Below, piece by piece: positions 32,497 through 40,834 of a stretch of 64,000 nt of DNA (the stretch's first letter is position 1; each line of letters begins with the position of its first letter). The position numbers were made by a program, and so were the translations under genes. This stretch comes from Saprospiraceae bacterium. GTDB lineage: Bacteria; Bacteroidota; Bacteroidia; Chitinophagales; Saprospiraceae. The stretch is taken from the NCBI GenBank assembly GCA_028285545.1, contig JANQPA010000036.1, forward strand, positions 62,001 to 126,000, read 5' to 3'. The notes under the pieces are model-generated. The model was not told the origin of the DNA, searched no databases, and saw nothing but the letters and a program-made list of their open reading frames with translations.

Positions 32497-35400
32497 TCAC
32501 CATATATTCATTTCTTTTAGTATTGTTTCTAATTTATTCCATTGTGGAGTAAAACTTTCTAATAAGGTTGCATTAAACTGTTCAAACCCTGTTTTGGCAT
32601 ACTCATAACATTCTTTATGGGTTTGGGTGGGTCCAGAGGAATTCCAGGACGCGTTTGTGGCTCTTCTAGCCCTGGAAAGTAAGCCTGGTTGAACAAATTC
32701 TGCCCTCCTGGATTGGATCTGATCACCATTGAGAACCAATAAATGCTCTTTGATTTGCATTTGTAAAGCGTAGGTTTGACCCAATAAATCTTCCTGATCA
32801 CCTAATTGTCTAAGTAAAGAATGTGCTCGTTCTAATTTTATAATTTGCTCATTTAAATTGCGAGAGCTAGTGCTAATCTTTTGATATAGATCGATGGCTT
32901 TTTCAAAGAAAACCAAATCTTCTTGTCTATTATCGGAAGGAATGGTAGCCAGCTTCAGATCAATTAATTTAAAGGTTTGAGTTCCTAAGGTTTGTATTTT
33001 TCCTTTTTCGATAAGATCTAGGCTTGCGGAGTAATCTCCTGCTAAAGCCATAGGTCCTCTATTTGCCCGTCCACTTTGATTTGTAGGAACCGAGGCCAGG
33101 CTAAGATCCCAGGCTGCCCTGTGGATACCCGCATTCCGGGGAACATCAATTCTCCGGATTAGTTTTTTATCGGCATCCCGGATGCTAATCACTAAACGAT
33201 CAGAAATTTCAAAATCTTCTTGTTTTAGGTCCTCCCAATTAGGATAAGTGATTGTTTTTCCTTCTTTTTCAAGAGTGGTTTCCTGCTGTTTCCGCTCTTG
33301 TTTCAGGCTTTTGATATTGTCTTTCAAATGAAAGGTGAAGATGGCACCATAAGGAGGATTTGGAGCCGTAAAATATCCATCTCCCAGTGATCCTTTTGGC
33401 CCACCGATCTGACTGGCTTGTACATATAAAAGTGCATCTTTAACAGGAAATAAATGAGCTTCTTTTGATAGGTTTTGCTCGGTCATTTCTCGTAAAGGTG
33501 AATAATCGTCCAAAATATAAAACCCTCTGCCAAAAGAGGCAGCTACCAAATCATTTTCCCGTGTTTGGATTTCAAGATCACGAAATGCAATAGTTGGGAC
33601 CCCTCCTTTTAAGGCCACCCAGTTTTTTCCTCCATCAAGACTACAAAAAAGGCCTAGCTCCGTAGCTAAAAACAATAAATCTTTATTGACATGATCTTCA
33701 ACAATTGACCAGCAGACCTGACGATCCGGAATGGAATTATGAAGCGGATTCCAGGTTTTTCCTAAATCTGTACTTTTCAGAACATAAGCTTTAAAATCTC
33801 CATTTTTATGATTGTTGAAAGTGGCATACAGAGTATTTTCTTCGTGTTGTGAAAATATAACATCAGATACATAAGTCATATCAGGAACTCCAGGAAACTT
33901 TTCTATTTTATTCCATGTTTTTCCACTGTCTTCAGAAACCTGGATGAGGCCATCATCCGTTCCAATAGCTATTAACCCTTCTTTTAATTTGGATTCATTA
34001 AGAGAAACTATGGTTCCAAAAGGGGAGGTAAACACATTTTTCCAAACAGCTTCAGGTGGCCAGATTTTTCCCATTACTTCCATTTGATTCCGATCGAGAT
34101 TGCGACTTAGATCCTGGCTGATTACTTCCCAACTGTTACCTCGATCTTCGCTTTTAAATAATTTTTGGGCCGCATAATATAATCGATCAGGGTTATGAGG
34201 ACTAATAATTAATGGTGCATCCCAATGCCACCTCAGGGCTGCTTCACCTGGAGCTGCCTGAGGCTGAATGTCAATTCTTTCCCCACTTTTTCTATCATAC
34301 CTTACAATCCCTGCGTATTGCCACATACTATATAAGATATTGGGATCTCGGGGGTCTACACGTGTTTGGAAGCCATCTCCACCTACCGTAAGAAACCAAT
34401 CACTGTTTTGAATTCCCTGGATGCGATTGGTTCGTGATGGCCCACCTTGGGTGGCATTATCTTGGGTTCCACCATAGACATTATAAAAGGGCAAGGCATT
34501 ATCAATTCCTACCCGATAAAACTGAGTAATCGGAAGGTTATTTACAAACTTCCAAGAATCTCCCTTATCCCAACTTTCATATATTCCACCATCACATCCC
34601 ACCATAATATAGTCGGGATCGCTAGGGTCGAAAAGGATTTCATGATTATCCACGTGTTTATTCCGAGTGTTCTGGCGCTTAAAGGTTCGACCACCATCTT
34701 CGGTATAATGAATAAAAACGTCAACGGCATATACCTTATCAAATTGATGTGGATCTGCAAAAATCTCTCCATAATATTGAGGATCAACTACCACATAATC
34801 ACTCATTTTCGTCCAACTTTCGCCCTGGTCAGATGACCTGAAAAATCCACTTCTATTTTCTTCAGCTGTAATGAGGGCATATACAATGTCTGGTTTTTGT
34901 GGAGAAATTTCCAGGGCAATCCTCCCTAAGTTTCCTCCAGGCAAGCCATTGCTTAGTTTTATCCAATTCTGTCCTCCATCGGTAGATTTATATATAGCGG
35001 ATTCTGGTCCTCCTGCTACCAAAATGCCCACATGTCTCCTACGTTGATAGGAAGCGGCATATAAGATATCAGGGTTTCTTGGGTCAAATACCACATCAGT
35101 AATCCCAGTGTTTTCACTAATAGATAGAATATTTTGCCAGCTTTTCCCTCCATCAACTGTCTTAAATAAACCTCGATCTCCTCCAGCAGCCCATAAAGGA
35201 CCTTGTGAAGCCACATAGACAATGTCTGAATTTTGAGGGTGGATTAATATTTTGCCAATATGCTCAGACTGCTGCAGGCCTACATTTTGCCAACTTTTAC
35301 CACCATTAATACTTTTATAAACTCCATCTCCATAACCAGCACTCCTTTGGCTGGCATTTTCACCTGTGCCTAGCCATAGGATATTGGTATTTTGATGATC

Positions 35401-35691
35401 GATGGCGATCGCACCTGTTGAGAAGGAGCCATAATGATCAAATATAGGAGTCCAGGTAGTTGCATTATTGGTAGTTTTCCATACTCCGGAGGAGGCTGTG
35501 GCAACGTACCATGTACTTGGATCTTCCGGGTTTTTAACGATATCAGCAATTCTTCCCGACATAAGGGCGGGGCCAATATTTCTTAATTTTAATGACCTAA
35601 GAAGGGTGGCATCTGCTTCAGAATTTTTTTGGGCTTTTAAGGAAAAAATAAAAATGAAAGGGAATAAGTAAAGGATAAATATTGATTTCAT
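32497..35691 (-). CDS. Secreted VPS10/sortilin-like Asp-box beta-propeller protein
   Basis: 1064 residues with a signal peptide ending SLKAQ. From ~30 to ~790 it is a long series of Asp-box (BNR) blades such as GGVWKTTNNATTW, KSINGGKSWQNVGL, KTVDGGKSWQNIL and STDGGQNWIKL, the signature of the VPS10/sortilin beta-propeller, here with ten or more blades. The last ~280 residues lack Asp-boxes and carry RISIRDADKKLIRRID-like strands and a helical tail. Bacterial members are commonly annotated as glycosyl hydrolases but have no proven activity. It has no type IX tail. A second, diverged copy lies at 40835-43942. Divergent from a D-aminoacylase-like gene, with 132 bp between the starts. Confidence 0.9.
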   Translation of the reverse strand: MKSIFILYLFPFIFIFSLKAQKNSEADATLLRSLKLRNIGPALMSGRIADIVKNPEDPSTWYVATASSGVWKTTNNATTWTPIFDHYGSFSTGAIAIDHQNTNILWLGTGENASQRSAGYGDGVYKSINGGKSWQNVGLQQSEHIGKILIHPQNSDIVYVASQGPLWAAGGDRGLFKTVDGGKSWQNILSISENTGITDVVFDPRNPDILYAASYQRRRHVGILVAGGPESAIYKSTDGGQNWIKLSNGLPGGNLGRIALEISPQKPDIVYALITAEENRSGFFRSSDQGESWTKMSDYVVVDPQYYGEIFADPHQFDKVYAVDVFIHYTEDGGRTFKRQNTRNKHVDNHEILFDPSDPDYIMVGCDGGIYESWDKGDSWKFVNNLPITQFYRVGIDNALPFYNVYGGTQDNATQGGPSRTNRIQGIQNSDWFLTVGGDGFQTRVDPRDPNILYSMWQYAGIVRYDRKSGERIDIQPQAAPGEAALRWHWDAPLIISPHNPDRLYYAAQKLFKSEDRGNSWEVISQDLSRNLDRNQMEVMGKIWPPEAVWKNVFTSPFGTIVSLNESKLKEGLIAIGTDDGLIQVSEDSGKTWNKIEKFPGVPDMTYVSDVIFSQHEENTLYATFNNHKNGDFKAYVLKSTDLGKTWNPLHNSIPDRQVCWSIVEDHVNKDLLFLATELGLFCSLDGGKNWVALKGGVPTIAFRDLEIQTRENDLVAASFGRGFYILDDYSPLREMTEQNLSKEAHLFPVKDALLYVQASQIGGPKGSLGDGYFTAPNPPYGAIFTFHLKDNIKSLKQERKQQETTLEKEGKTITYPNWEDLKQEDFEISDRLVISIRDADKKLIRRIDVPRNAGIHRAAWDLSLASVPTNQSGRANRGPMALAGDYSASLDLIEKGKIQTLGTQTFKLIDLKLATIPSDNRQEDLVFFEKAIDLYQKISTSSRNLNEQIIKLERAHSLLRQLGDQEDLLGQTYALQMQIKEHLLVLNGDQIQSRRAEFVQPGLLSRARRATNASWNSSGPTQTHKECYEYAKTGFEQFNATLLESFTPQWNKLETILKEMNIW

Positions 35692-35823
35692 AATAAGGCA
35701 CGGTTTTAGTCGATGAAATATAGGGAATATTTTCAGATTGTTTTTTACCTCTACTAATTAAGGTTCCATCTGGATGTTTTATTAACTTTAAACAACTTCA
35801 TCTTGCAAATAATATGACTCAAT

Positions 35824-37557
35824 ATGAATAAGCATCTTTTGGTTTTTGTATGGCTTACTATTTTCTCAATTGCAGATTTGACTGGACAGTCAAGCTATGA
35901 CCTTTTAATACTCAATGGCAGAGTTATGGATGGAAGTGGAAATCCATGGTTTTATGCAGATATAGCTATTTCTGGTGATCAAATTGTCAAAATAGGGAGG
36001 ATCAAAAATGCGGAGGCGAAAAGAGTAATAGATGCCAAAGGAAAAATTGTGGCCCCCGGATTTATTGATATTCATTCGCATGGTGATGATGGCGCATTTG
36101 GAAATCGATCTGGAATTAGAGCAGATGATCCCATGTTAAAAGCCGCTCATAATATGGTAATGCAAGGTGTTACGACCATTGTTGTTAACCATGATGGAAG
36201 GTCCCCCAGATCTATTCCTGCACAGAGGAAAGAATTAGAGGATGAAGGTATTGGTCCTAATGTGGCTATGATGATTGGTCATAATACTATTCGAAGATTG
36301 GCTTTAAGTCCAGATTACCAAAGATTTTCTACTGCCGAAGAGATTGACAGGATGAAGGAGTCTATTCGAGAAGGAATGGAAGCTGGAGCCTTCGGTCTTT
36401 CTGCAGGATTGGAATATGTACCTGGGCGTTGGAGTAATACGGAGGAGGTCATTGAACTGGTTAGAGAAGTGAAAAAATATGGTGGAGTATATATTGTCCA
36501 TGAAAGATTTTCCGGGTCTGACCCCATGTGGTACTTGCCAAGCCGAGATGGTGAAAGCCCAGGAAATGCCCTTGATAACATCAACGAAGTTATTAGAATA
36601 GCAGAAGAAACCGGAACTCCATCATGTGCTACACATATTAAAGTTAAAGGGGCCGACTTTTGGGGGGTAAGTAACGCTATTGTTAATCAGGTAAACAGAG
36701 CTAGAGCACGAGGAGTGGAGGTTTGGGCAGATCAATATCCTTACAATACAACGGGCTCTGATGGAAACACCGTTTTAATTCCGGATTGGGCTTTGATGCG
36801 AAATAGGTGGGATCGAGCAGCCGAGGTGGCTAAAGATAAACCAAAAACATTTAAAGAAGCTCTTTCTCGTACGCTGGCTAAAACTGAAAATCACGAGGCT
36901 CTGGAAAGGGATATTCTTCGAGAAATTGAACGTAGGGGAGGAGCTGAAAATGTAGTAGTTTTTGATTTTCCCGAAAAAGATATAATTGGGAAATCCATTG
37001 CTAAAATTGGATCAGAAAAAAATATGACTTCAGTGGAGGTGGCCTATTTTCTTCAGTTAGAAGGGTATCCAAATCGACCTGGCGGAGCCCGTTTAAGAGG
37101 GTTTTCATTAAATGAACAGGATATTGAGATTATTGGAGCACAGCCCTGGGTGATTACTGCCTCTGATGCTGGAGTGGCAAGATCCAAAGACCAACCGGTA
37201 CATGCCAGGTTTTATGGCACTTTTCCCAGGAAAATAGCCTGGTACGCAAAGGAAAGAAAAATTTTAAGTGTAGAAGGAGCTTTAAGATCAATGACCAGTC
37301 TTCCTGCTCAATTTATGGGCTTTAAGGATCGAGGGATGTTAAAAGAAGGATATAAAGCAGACATCTGCATTTTTGACCTGGAAGAAATTAAGGATAAAGC
37401 CACCTTTTTTGAACCACACCAATATCCGGAAGGTATTTATCACGTTATTGTAAATGGTGTTTCCCTGGTTGATAATGGTCAATTGCAAAAGGGCACCCTG
37501 CCAGGAAAAGTTCTTCATGTTAAGGACAGTCGCAGATATTCCAAACCTAAACCATAA
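35824..37557 (+). CDS. Secreted N-acyl-D-amino-acid deacylase (D-aminoacylase)-like amidohydrolase
   Basis: 577 residues with a signal peptide ending DLTGQ. An amidohydrolase-superfamily TIM barrel with metal ligands His84 and His86 (GFIDIHSHGDDG), a His in VYIVHERF, a His in CATHIKVKG, and Asp in ITASDAGVA, in the positions of His67, His69, His220, His250 and Asp366 of Alcaligenes D-aminoacylase. The region equivalent to its Cys96 ligand reads GVTTIVVNHDGRS, with no Cys. Expected to hydrolyse N-acyl-D-amino acids or D-amino-acid-ended dipeptides in the periplasm. Its stop codon is part of a long inverted repeat. It is divergent from a VPS10 gene. Confidence 0.88.
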   Translation: MNKHLLVFVWLTIFSIADLTGQSSYDLLILNGRVMDGSGNPWFYADIAISGDQIVKIGRIKNAEAKRVIDAKGKIVAPGFIDIHSHGDDGAFGNRSGIRADDPMLKAAHNMVMQGVTTIVVNHDGRSPRSIPAQRKELEDEGIGPNVAMMIGHNTIRRLALSPDYQRFSTAEEIDRMKESIREGMEAGAFGLSAGLEYVPGRWSNTEEVIELVREVKKYGGVYIVHERFSGSDPMWYLPSRDGESPGNALDNINEVIRIAEETGTPSCATHIKVKGADFWGVSNAIVNQVNRARARGVEVWADQYPYNTTGSDGNTVLIPDWALMRNRWDRAAEVAKDKPKTFKEALSRTLAKTENHEALERDILREIERRGGAENVVVFDFPEKDIIGKSIAKIGSEKNMTSVEVAYFLQLEGYPNRPGGARLRGFSLNEQDIEIIGAQPWVITASDAGVARSKDQPVHARFYGTFPRKIAWYAKERKILSVEGALRSMTSLPAQFMGFKDRGMLKEGYKADICIFDLEEIKDKATFFEPHQYPEGIYHVIVNGVSLVDNGQLQKGTLPGKVLHVKDSRRYSKPKP

Positions 37558-37634
37558 CAATATCAATGTCAATATCAATTTCAATATCAATTTCAATATC
37601 AATTTCAATAGGCTACTAAATATTGATATTGTTA
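37555..37634. repeat. Tandem 12-bp repeat inside a 13-bp-arm inverted repeat
   Basis: TCAATATCAATT occurs three times in tandem (37569-37604) with partial units on both sides. The whole array is flanked by TAACAATATCAAT (37555-37567, including the stop codon) and ATTGATATTGTTA (37622-37634), perfect reverse complements. It may form a large AT-rich hairpin. Confidence 0.75.
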
Positions 37635-37667
37635 TACATTTTGAAGAGTTAATTCACATTATTTTTG

Positions 37668-37844
37668 CTAAGAAGCTTCCTTGCGCCGAAGTTCCTTTAC
37701 TTCCTTGCGAAGCCGGTGTAGCTCATCAACTTTGTTCTGATAATTCTTGGATATCAGTCGGATTATTAAATATGGAATTCCCCACAAAAGCAATGCAAAA
37801 AGTATGATATAGAGCTTCGGTCCAAAAATACCTAGTACTAACAT
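37668..37844 (-). CDS. Small membrane protein with coiled-coil tail, 58 residues
   Basis: Short ORF with an ATG at 37844: MLVLGIFGPKLYIILFALL, then one membrane segment (about 11-31), then a charged, heptad-like helix (KVDELHRLRKEVKELRRKEAS). The shape, a single N-terminal membrane helix and a short cytoplasmic coiled coil, is like PspB-type or twin-arginine/ribosome-associated small proteins, but no homology can be claimed. Support: good codon use, a sensible hydrophobic/charged split and no overlap with any other gene. It is in the gap between a D-aminoacylase-like gene and a lipid acyltransferase; the neighbours give no functional clue. Confidence 0.65.
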   Translation of the reverse strand: MLVLGIFGPKLYIILFALLLWGIPYLIIRLISKNYQNKVDELHRLRKEVKELRRKEAS

Positions 37845-38072
37845 GCAGCTTATTTTAAGTTAGAAAATTCGGGGGTAAATTTTGTATTTTTATTTTTAAT
37901 ATATATTTTATTTTGAAAAGTGGGTTTTATTTGGAATAAATTACTGAAAAGTTTTGTTTTAAGCAAATTTCAAGATAGGAGACCAATCATAGATACCTAA
38001 CCAAAATCAGTCTTTTGGATTGGAAAATCATTTTAGGACAAAGGATCGGAAAGACAAATAGGAGAAAGGATT

Positions 38073-38903
38073 TTAATGACTTAGTTCATAAGTTTTTTTT
38101 CTCAAAAATTTTAACAATTCAGCCCTGCCTTGAATTGATTCCAGGGATTTTTTTGAGATGGGCTCACCTATTTCAACTTTAATTTGCCGGCCCATTTTAT
38201 TTCGAACTTCATTCAGCAAAAGACTCAATCTTAAATTGAGATTGATGTGACTAACCAATTGAAATAGTCTACTGTTCTGTCCATGGAAAAAGAAGGGAAC
38301 AATAGTGGCATCAGTTTGTTTGATCATTTTCAGAACGAAATTTTTCCATTCCAGATCTTCTGCTTTTCCCTTTAAGGGTTTTGGGGAAGTGGCCACCCCA
38401 CCAGCAGGAAAAATGCCAATAGCTCCTCCTGCTTTTAATGAAGCTAAAGCCTTATTACGACTTTCAATATTTACTTTTAAGGCCTCCTTAGTGGTTCTAA
38501 AATCTACAGGCAATAGTTGATGACGTAATATTTCTTCCCGGTATAAAACTTCATTGACTAAAACATGGAAATCTTGCCTAACCTGAGAAATCAAATGGCC
38601 AAATATTAGACCATCTACTACCCCAAATGGGTGATTAGCAATTAGGATAAGAGGACCTTTTTTAGGTATTCGGTTTAATTTTTCTGTATCAAATTGAATG
38701 TCGACCTCCAATTTACTCAGGACACTATTCCAGACCTCAGTAGGGGATGGGTTCTCCTGTCTGACTTGTGTATAAAGCTTTTCCAATCTTTTTCTGCCAG
38801 TGGCGAATTCAATGGAGTTGATGACTAGTTTTTTTAATAAAGGGTCATCTTTCGAAGAGTAAGTAAGCTTGGCTTTGCTGGGTTTGTTTTTAGTTTTGAT
38901 CAT
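38073..38903 (-). CDS. PlsC-type lipid acyltransferase
   Basis: 276 residues, no signal peptide. The acyltransferase block I is ANHPFGVVDG (His91, Asp97), the H-x5-D form found in lyso-ornithine/glycine-lipid acyltransferases and hemolysin-like acyltransferases, followed by VNEVLYREEI and block III IFPAGGVATSP. The C-terminus has a basic stretch KKSLESIQGRAELLKFLRKKTYELSH. The protein probably acylates a membrane-associated lyso lipid at the inner membrane. In Bacteroidota related proteins are O-acyltransferases for amino-acid lipids (GlsA/OlsF-like), a plausible but unproven assignment. No partner N-acyltransferase gene is adjacent. It is the last gene of a minus-strand run. Confidence 0.85.
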   Translation of the reverse strand: MIKTKNKPSKAKLTYSSKDDPLLKKLVINSIEFATGRKRLEKLYTQVRQENPSPTEVWNSVLSKLEVDIQFDTEKLNRIPKKGPLILIANHPFGVVDGLIFGHLISQVRQDFHVLVNEVLYREEILRHQLLPVDFRTTKEALKVNIESRNKALASLKAGGAIGIFPAGGVATSPKPLKGKAEDLEWKNFVLKMIKQTDATIVPFFFHGQNSRLFQLVSHINLNLRLSLLLNEVRNKMGRQIKVEIGEPISKKSLESIQGRAELLKFLRKKTYELSH

Positions 38904-38944
38904 TCTAAAATTAATGGTATAGATTTAATTGATGCTTTATGAGG

Positions 38945-39002
38945 CACACAGATTTCGCCAATTTTGCGAATTCTATCTGCAAAATTGGCGAAATCTGCGT
39001 GC
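38945..39002. repeat. Perfect 19-bp-arm inverted repeat (CAGATTTCGCCAATTTTGC)
   Basis: CAGATTTCGCCAATTTTGC (38949-38967) and its exact reverse complement (38979-38997), with outer GCAC/GTGC. A related half-element (GCTGATATCGCAAATTTTGC) occurs at 40727-40746. Similar CAGATTTCGC-type elements are widespread in Bacteroidota genomes. Confidence 0.75.
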
Positions 39003-39043
39003 TTTGATATGCTAAAATAACACGTAATACCTTCAAATTAAAT

Positions 39044-40627
39044 TTACCGGTTTTGTCTTTTTATTACCTTACCAGCCAAGACACTTTTATACTTTCCCTC
39101 ATCCACCACCAATTGTCCATTAATGATTACATAGGGAATCCCTGCTGGATATTGATGGGGTGCCTCAAATGTAGATTGTGCATTCACCGTTTCAGCATCA
39201 AATATAGTAATGTCTGCGATAAACCCTTCTTTTAATAATCCTCTATTACTAAGTCCAAGTCGCTTTGCGGGCATCCCCGTCATTTTGTGTACGGCCTGGT
39301 GCAAACTCAGAACACCCTTTTCACGCGTATATTCTCCCAAAACGATAGGAAAAGTACCATAAGCCCTGGGATGGGGGTGCCCTTTTCCTGGTTGACTCAA
39401 TCGTCCATCAGAGGCCACCATTGTCTGAGGGTGTTGCATAATTCGTTCCACATCCTCTGAACTCATGGCATGGAATATGCAATTGGCACCTCTATTAAGC
39501 TGAGCCTTAATCACCAATTCCGCACCATTTTCAATAGTCGGCTCTAAGCCTTCCTGTAAAGCCCAATCATAGATGGTTTTTCCTTCTAATTCAGGCTTAT
39601 AATTAAAACGAGAAAATTGAACTCTTCTTAGATCATTACCTCCACGATCATTAATGAGGTTGAAGATGATTCCTCTTTTAATGCTGTCACGGAGGACAGG
39701 ATCTTGACATCTTTCTGCAAACTTATCATACCTTCCTCCTTCCATTGACCAGGAAGGGATAAGGATTCCAATATTGGTATGACTGGCGGTATACGGATAT
39801 TGGTCAATCATGACATCCAAACCCGCTGACCTTGCTGAATCAACCATGTTAAGGGTTTTCGTACTGGATCCCCACATAGGATGACCTACCACTTTATGAT
39901 GCGTTAATACAACAGGAATATCTGCAAGTTCTGCGATTTGAATGGCTTCGCCTACTCCATCCAAAAGGCTTAAGCCCTCTTCTCTTAGATGAGAGGTGTA
40001 AATACCTTCATTAATTGCGGCTACTTTGGACAATTCAATAATCTCATCCAATTTGGCCCAGGTCCCCGGAAGATATTTTAATCCAGTGGATATGCCAAAG
40101 GCCCCTTCATCCATAGCTGATTGGACCAGACCTTTCATTTTTTCCAACTCTTCATCACTTGGCTCTCGATTTACCATACCTAATACTTCATTTCGGATGC
40201 TGTTATGACCAATTAAATAGGCTACATTCAAACCTATGCCATTTTTTTCCAGGCTATCCAGGTAATTTCCAATCCGTAAGGGCCCACCACCGTCGGGTCC
40301 ACCCAATGCCAAAGTGACTCCTTGCCGAACGTGACTTTGGGCTTCATTATCAATTATTAGTGGCTCCAGGTGAGCATGTACATCAATAAAACCTGGGGAG
40401 ACTATATGGCCCGTTGCATCAATTTCTTTTTTTGCCTCTCCCCTCAAATTTGGACCGATCTTTATAATTTGATCTCCCCTGATTCCTACATCTGCACCAA
40501 TAGCTTCGGAGCCGCTTCCATCAATGATTTGACCATTTCGGATGATGAGATCATATTTTTCTGGTTGACAAGAAGTGAAAATCAGGATGATAATCCCTAG
40601 GTGAAAAATAATCTTTGATTGACTCAT
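39044..40627 (-). CDS. N-acyl-D-amino-acid deacylase-like amidohydrolase, lipoprotein
   Basis: 527 residues from the ATG at 40627, which gives a lipoprotein signal (IIILIFTSC, Cys20). An upstream extension of the frame reads through the AATACCCC repeat and is not used. Amidohydrolase core with His84 and His86 (GFIDVHAHLEPL), His in YTSHLREEG, His in VVLTHHKVVG, and Asp in MVASDGRLSQPG. The Cys96-like position of D-aminoacylases reads ALGGPDGGGP, with no Cys, as in the relative at 35824. Probably hydrolyses N-acyl-D-amino-acid or related amides at the cell surface. Its upstream neighbour on the same strand, 207 bp away, is a VPS10-type gene, repeating the pairing at 32.5-37.5 kb. Confidence 0.88.
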   Translation of the reverse strand: MSQSKIIFHLGIIILIFTSCQPEKYDLIIRNGQIIDGSGSEAIGADVGIRGDQIIKIGPNLRGEAKKEIDATGHIVSPGFIDVHAHLEPLIIDNEAQSHVRQGVTLALGGPDGGGPLRIGNYLDSLEKNGIGLNVAYLIGHNSIRNEVLGMVNREPSDEELEKMKGLVQSAMDEGAFGISTGLKYLPGTWAKLDEIIELSKVAAINEGIYTSHLREEGLSLLDGVGEAIQIAELADIPVVLTHHKVVGHPMWGSSTKTLNMVDSARSAGLDVMIDQYPYTASHTNIGILIPSWSMEGGRYDKFAERCQDPVLRDSIKRGIIFNLINDRGGNDLRRVQFSRFNYKPELEGKTIYDWALQEGLEPTIENGAELVIKAQLNRGANCIFHAMSSEDVERIMQHPQTMVASDGRLSQPGKGHPHPRAYGTFPIVLGEYTREKGVLSLHQAVHKMTGMPAKRLGLSNRGLLKEGFIADITIFDAETVNAQSTFEAPHQYPAGIPYVIINGQLVVDEGKYKSVLAGKVIKRQNR

Positions 40628-40721
40628 TTGTATGATTAATTGACAACATGAATATTTTAATTTCAAGTTTCTTAGTGGTTGGGAAAGAATGAAGGCTGTT
40701 ATTAACAATTTAAGCTTTCTT

Positions 40722-40755
40722 TTGCACGCTGATATCGCAAATTTTGCAGATTTTC
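40722..40755. repeat. Half element related to the 38945 inverted repeat
   Basis: GCACGCTGATATCGCAAATTTTGC and following bases match the left side of the 38945-39002 element with a few changes. It directly adjoins the AATACCCC array. Confidence 0.5.
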
Positions 40756-40756
40756 C

Positions 40757-40820
40757 AATACCCCAATACCCCAATACCCCAATACCCCAATACCCCAATA
40801 CCCCAATACCCCAATACCCC
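40757..40820. repeat. (AATACCCC)8 tandem repeat, G-quadruplex type
   Basis: Eight exact copies of the 8-bp unit AATACCCC in 64 bp, immediately before the CCAG/CCACC sequence at the end of the VPS10 gene. On the minus strand it reads (TATTGGGG)8, with eight runs of four G separated by four bases, an ideal G-quadruplex sequence, in the direction of transcription of both neighbours. Tandem 8-mers are likely to vary in copy number by slippage. Confidence 0.9.
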
Positions 40821-40834
40821 AGACCACCAAAACC

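Noticed and set aside
37454-37807. 117-residue plus-strand ORF over the end of the D-aminoacylase-like gene
   Set aside because: A frame shadow through the TCAATATCAATT repeat (NINVNINFNINFN); the opposite-strand 58-residue ORF is better supported.
40628-40798. N-terminal extension of the second D-aminoacylase-like gene
   Set aside because: It reads through the AATACCCC array (GYWGIGVLGYWGIG); the internal ATG at 40627 gives a normal lipoprotein signal.
40757-40820. CRISPR-like array
   Set aside because: Eight-bp units without spacers; no cas genes in the window.
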